DNA from: Bdellovibrionales bacterium
GTDB taxonomy: Bacteria; Bdellovibrionota; Bacteriovoracia; Bacteriovoracales; Bacteriovoracaceae
Length of the DNA stretch: 5,902 bases
Reading direction: 5' to 3'
NCBI GenBank assembly: GCA_005791855.1
Contig: SXUH01000167.1
Coordinates: 1-5,902 of the forward strand
This document shows, piece by piece, positions 4,877-5,902 of the stretch (position 1 is the first letter of the stretch; each line of letters opens with the position of its first letter). The notes under the pieces were generated by a model that had not been told where the DNA came from, searched no databases, and saw nothing but the letters and a program-made list of their open reading frames with translations. A program made the translations under genes and the position numbers.

Positions 4877-5902
4877 CTACCGGGTCTGGGTGTTCAGGTA
4901 ATTTTCTTTCAGCACTTTCTTATCGATCTTGCCGCTCGTGTTCGTCGGGTACCGGTCCACGAGGATGATCTTCTCCGGGATCTGGTAGTCGAGGAGGTAC
5001 TGGAGGAGGTCCTTCTTGATCTCCTTCACCGTCTTGGTTTCCTTGAGCCGCATGAAGGCGACGGTCTGGTTCTCCGCGACCTCGTGGGGGACGGCGATGG
5101 TCGCGCAGTCCTCGACGTAGGGGAGCTTGTGGATGTAGGAGTCCACGTCCAGGAGGTTGATCCGGAAGCCGCGGTACTTGATGGTGTCGTCCATGCGGCC
5201 GATGATGTAGTAGTCGCCCTTCTCGTCCCGGAAGGAGATGTCCCCGGTCCGGTAGTACGTCTCTCCCTGGAAGGTGATGAGCGCGGCCCTCGTCTTCTCC
5301 GGGTCCCGCATGTACCCCGAGAGGAGCTGGATGCCGCCGAGGAGGAGCTCGCCCTCTTCGTTCACGCCCAGGGCCTTCCCGTCTTTCACGATGAGGCAGG
5401 TCACGTTGGGGAGCGGCTTCCCGATGGCGACGTTGAGGCCCGCGCAGTCGCGGGCCCGGTCGAAGGTCATCTTCTTCCCGTGGGAGTAGACCGTGCTTTC
5501 GGTCGGGCCGTAGAGGTTGTAGAGGTGGATCTTCTCCCCGAGCCGGCCCAGGCACTTCTCGTAGAGCCCGAAGGAGAACCGGGATCCGGCGATCATCAGG
5601 GTGTGGAGCTTCGAGAGGTTCACCCGGTCCTTCATGACGTCGCTGAGGATCATGGAGAGGTTGTTCGGCACGGTGGAGAGGACGGTGATCTTGTAGCTCT
5701 CGAGCTCGAAGGCGAGCTTGAAGAGGTCGTTCCGGAAATCGGAGAAGTGCGTGTGCACGTTGTACTGGAGGAAGAGGCCCACGTCGGTGAGCGAGATGTC
5801 GAAGGTGAACTCGGTCACCTGGAGCATGTGCTCGTCCGGGCCGAGGTGGGTGAACTCCTGCTTGACCCACTCCATGAAGTTGCCCAGGGCCTTCCGCGGG
5901 AT
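4877..5902 (-). CDS. Amino-acid adenylation enzyme (DltA/AlmE-like), N-terminal part outside window
   Basis: The frame is open to the right edge: the 9 codons before the apparent ATG at 5875 read I-P-R-K-A-L-G-N-F and continue adenylation-domain homology, so that ATG is internal. The visible 341 residues hold the core motifs from A4 onward, numbered from the edge: F-D-I-S 34-37 (A4), N-L-Y-G-P-T-E 129-135 (A5), Y-R-T-G-D 217-221 (A7), G-R-M-D 235-238 with R-G-F-R 244-247 (A8), and T-S-G-K-I-D with Lys325 as the A10 catalytic Lys. The enzyme should activate an acid with ATP and load it on the adjacent carrier protein. Asp35 of F-D-I-S is the usual contact for an alpha-amino group, which favours an amino acid over a fatty acid. 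The protein ends soon after A10 with no fused carrier domain. A1-A3 cannot be seen. Confidence 0.92.
   Translation of the reverse strand: MPRKALGNFMEWVKQEFTHLGPDEHMLQVTEFTFDISLTDVGLFLQYNVHTHFSDFRNDLFKLAFELESYKITVLSTVPNNLSMILSDVMKDRVNLSKLHTLMIAGSRFSFGLYEKCLGRLGEKIHLYNLYGPTESTVYSHGKKMTFDRARDCAGLNVAIGKPLPNVTCLIVKDGKALGVNEEGELLLGGIQLLSGYMRDPEKTRAALITFQGETYYRTGDISFRDEKGDYYIIGRMDDTIKYRGFRINLLDVDSYIHKLPYVEDCATIAVPHEVAENQTVAFMRLKETKTVKEIKKDLLQYLLDYQIPEKIILVDRYPTNTSGKIDKKVLKENYLNTQTR

Noticed and set aside
4920..5870. A 316-codon minus-strand frame within the adenylation gene
   Set aside because: Pro/Arg-rich shadow. The overlapping frame carries the adenylation core motifs.
5873..5875. ATG as the start of the adenylation enzyme
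   Set aside because: The frame stays open to the window edge and the nine residues before it fit the adenylation domain. A start here would remove motifs A1-A3.

Overview
The window looks like chromosomal DNA from a fairly GC-rich Gram-negative bacterium. Two plus-strand genes encode outer-membrane-type beta-barrel proteins that end in a terminal Phe, and one of them has an intact signal peptide. I cannot name the taxon from sequence alone. A Bdellovibrio-like or other delta-type proteobacterial lineage is only a guess.

Layout. Positions 1-591 (+) hold the 3' end of a barrel-protein gene, closed by a textbook intrinsic terminator (619-647). Positions 759-1721 (+) hold a complete 320-residue exported barrel protein with its own upstream region and a strong ribosome binding site. 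At 1744-1771 a perfect 12-bp hairpin sits between convergent genes. Positions 1768-2097 (-) hold a small secreted protein of unknown function, with its own extended -10 promoter. Positions 2168-5902 (-) hold a tightly packed operon that enters from the right edge and ends at a hairpin plus U-tract terminator (2168-2193).

The minus-strand operon is the main system. In transcription order it encodes an amino-acid adenylating enzyme (5' end outside the window), a stand-alone carrier protein, an MBOAT membrane O-acyltransferase and a membrane-anchored SGNH-type protein. This set has the logic of Gram-positive dltABCD: activate a small acid with ATP, load it on a phosphopantetheine carrier, pass it through the membrane with the MBOAT protein, and attach it to a surface polymer with help from the anchored SGNH protein. 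Gene order (A-C-B-D rather than A-B-C-D), the ACP-like carrier motif and the adenylation pocket residues all differ from classical dlt, and a Gram-negative envelope lacks teichoic acid. The likely reading is therefore a dlt-like or AlmEF-like envelope-modification cassette with unknown substrate and acceptor. The operon genes are 1 or 6 nt apart and mostly lack clear Shine-Dalgarno sequences, which suggests translational coupling.

A second notable feature is a compositional island at about 190-820. It has low GC at third codon positions and starts inside the first barrel gene and ends just after the signal-peptide codons of the second. The DNA on both sides is strongly GC3-rich. No RNA genes, insertion sequences or CRISPR arrays were seen, and no gene-free stretch exceeds 170 bases.
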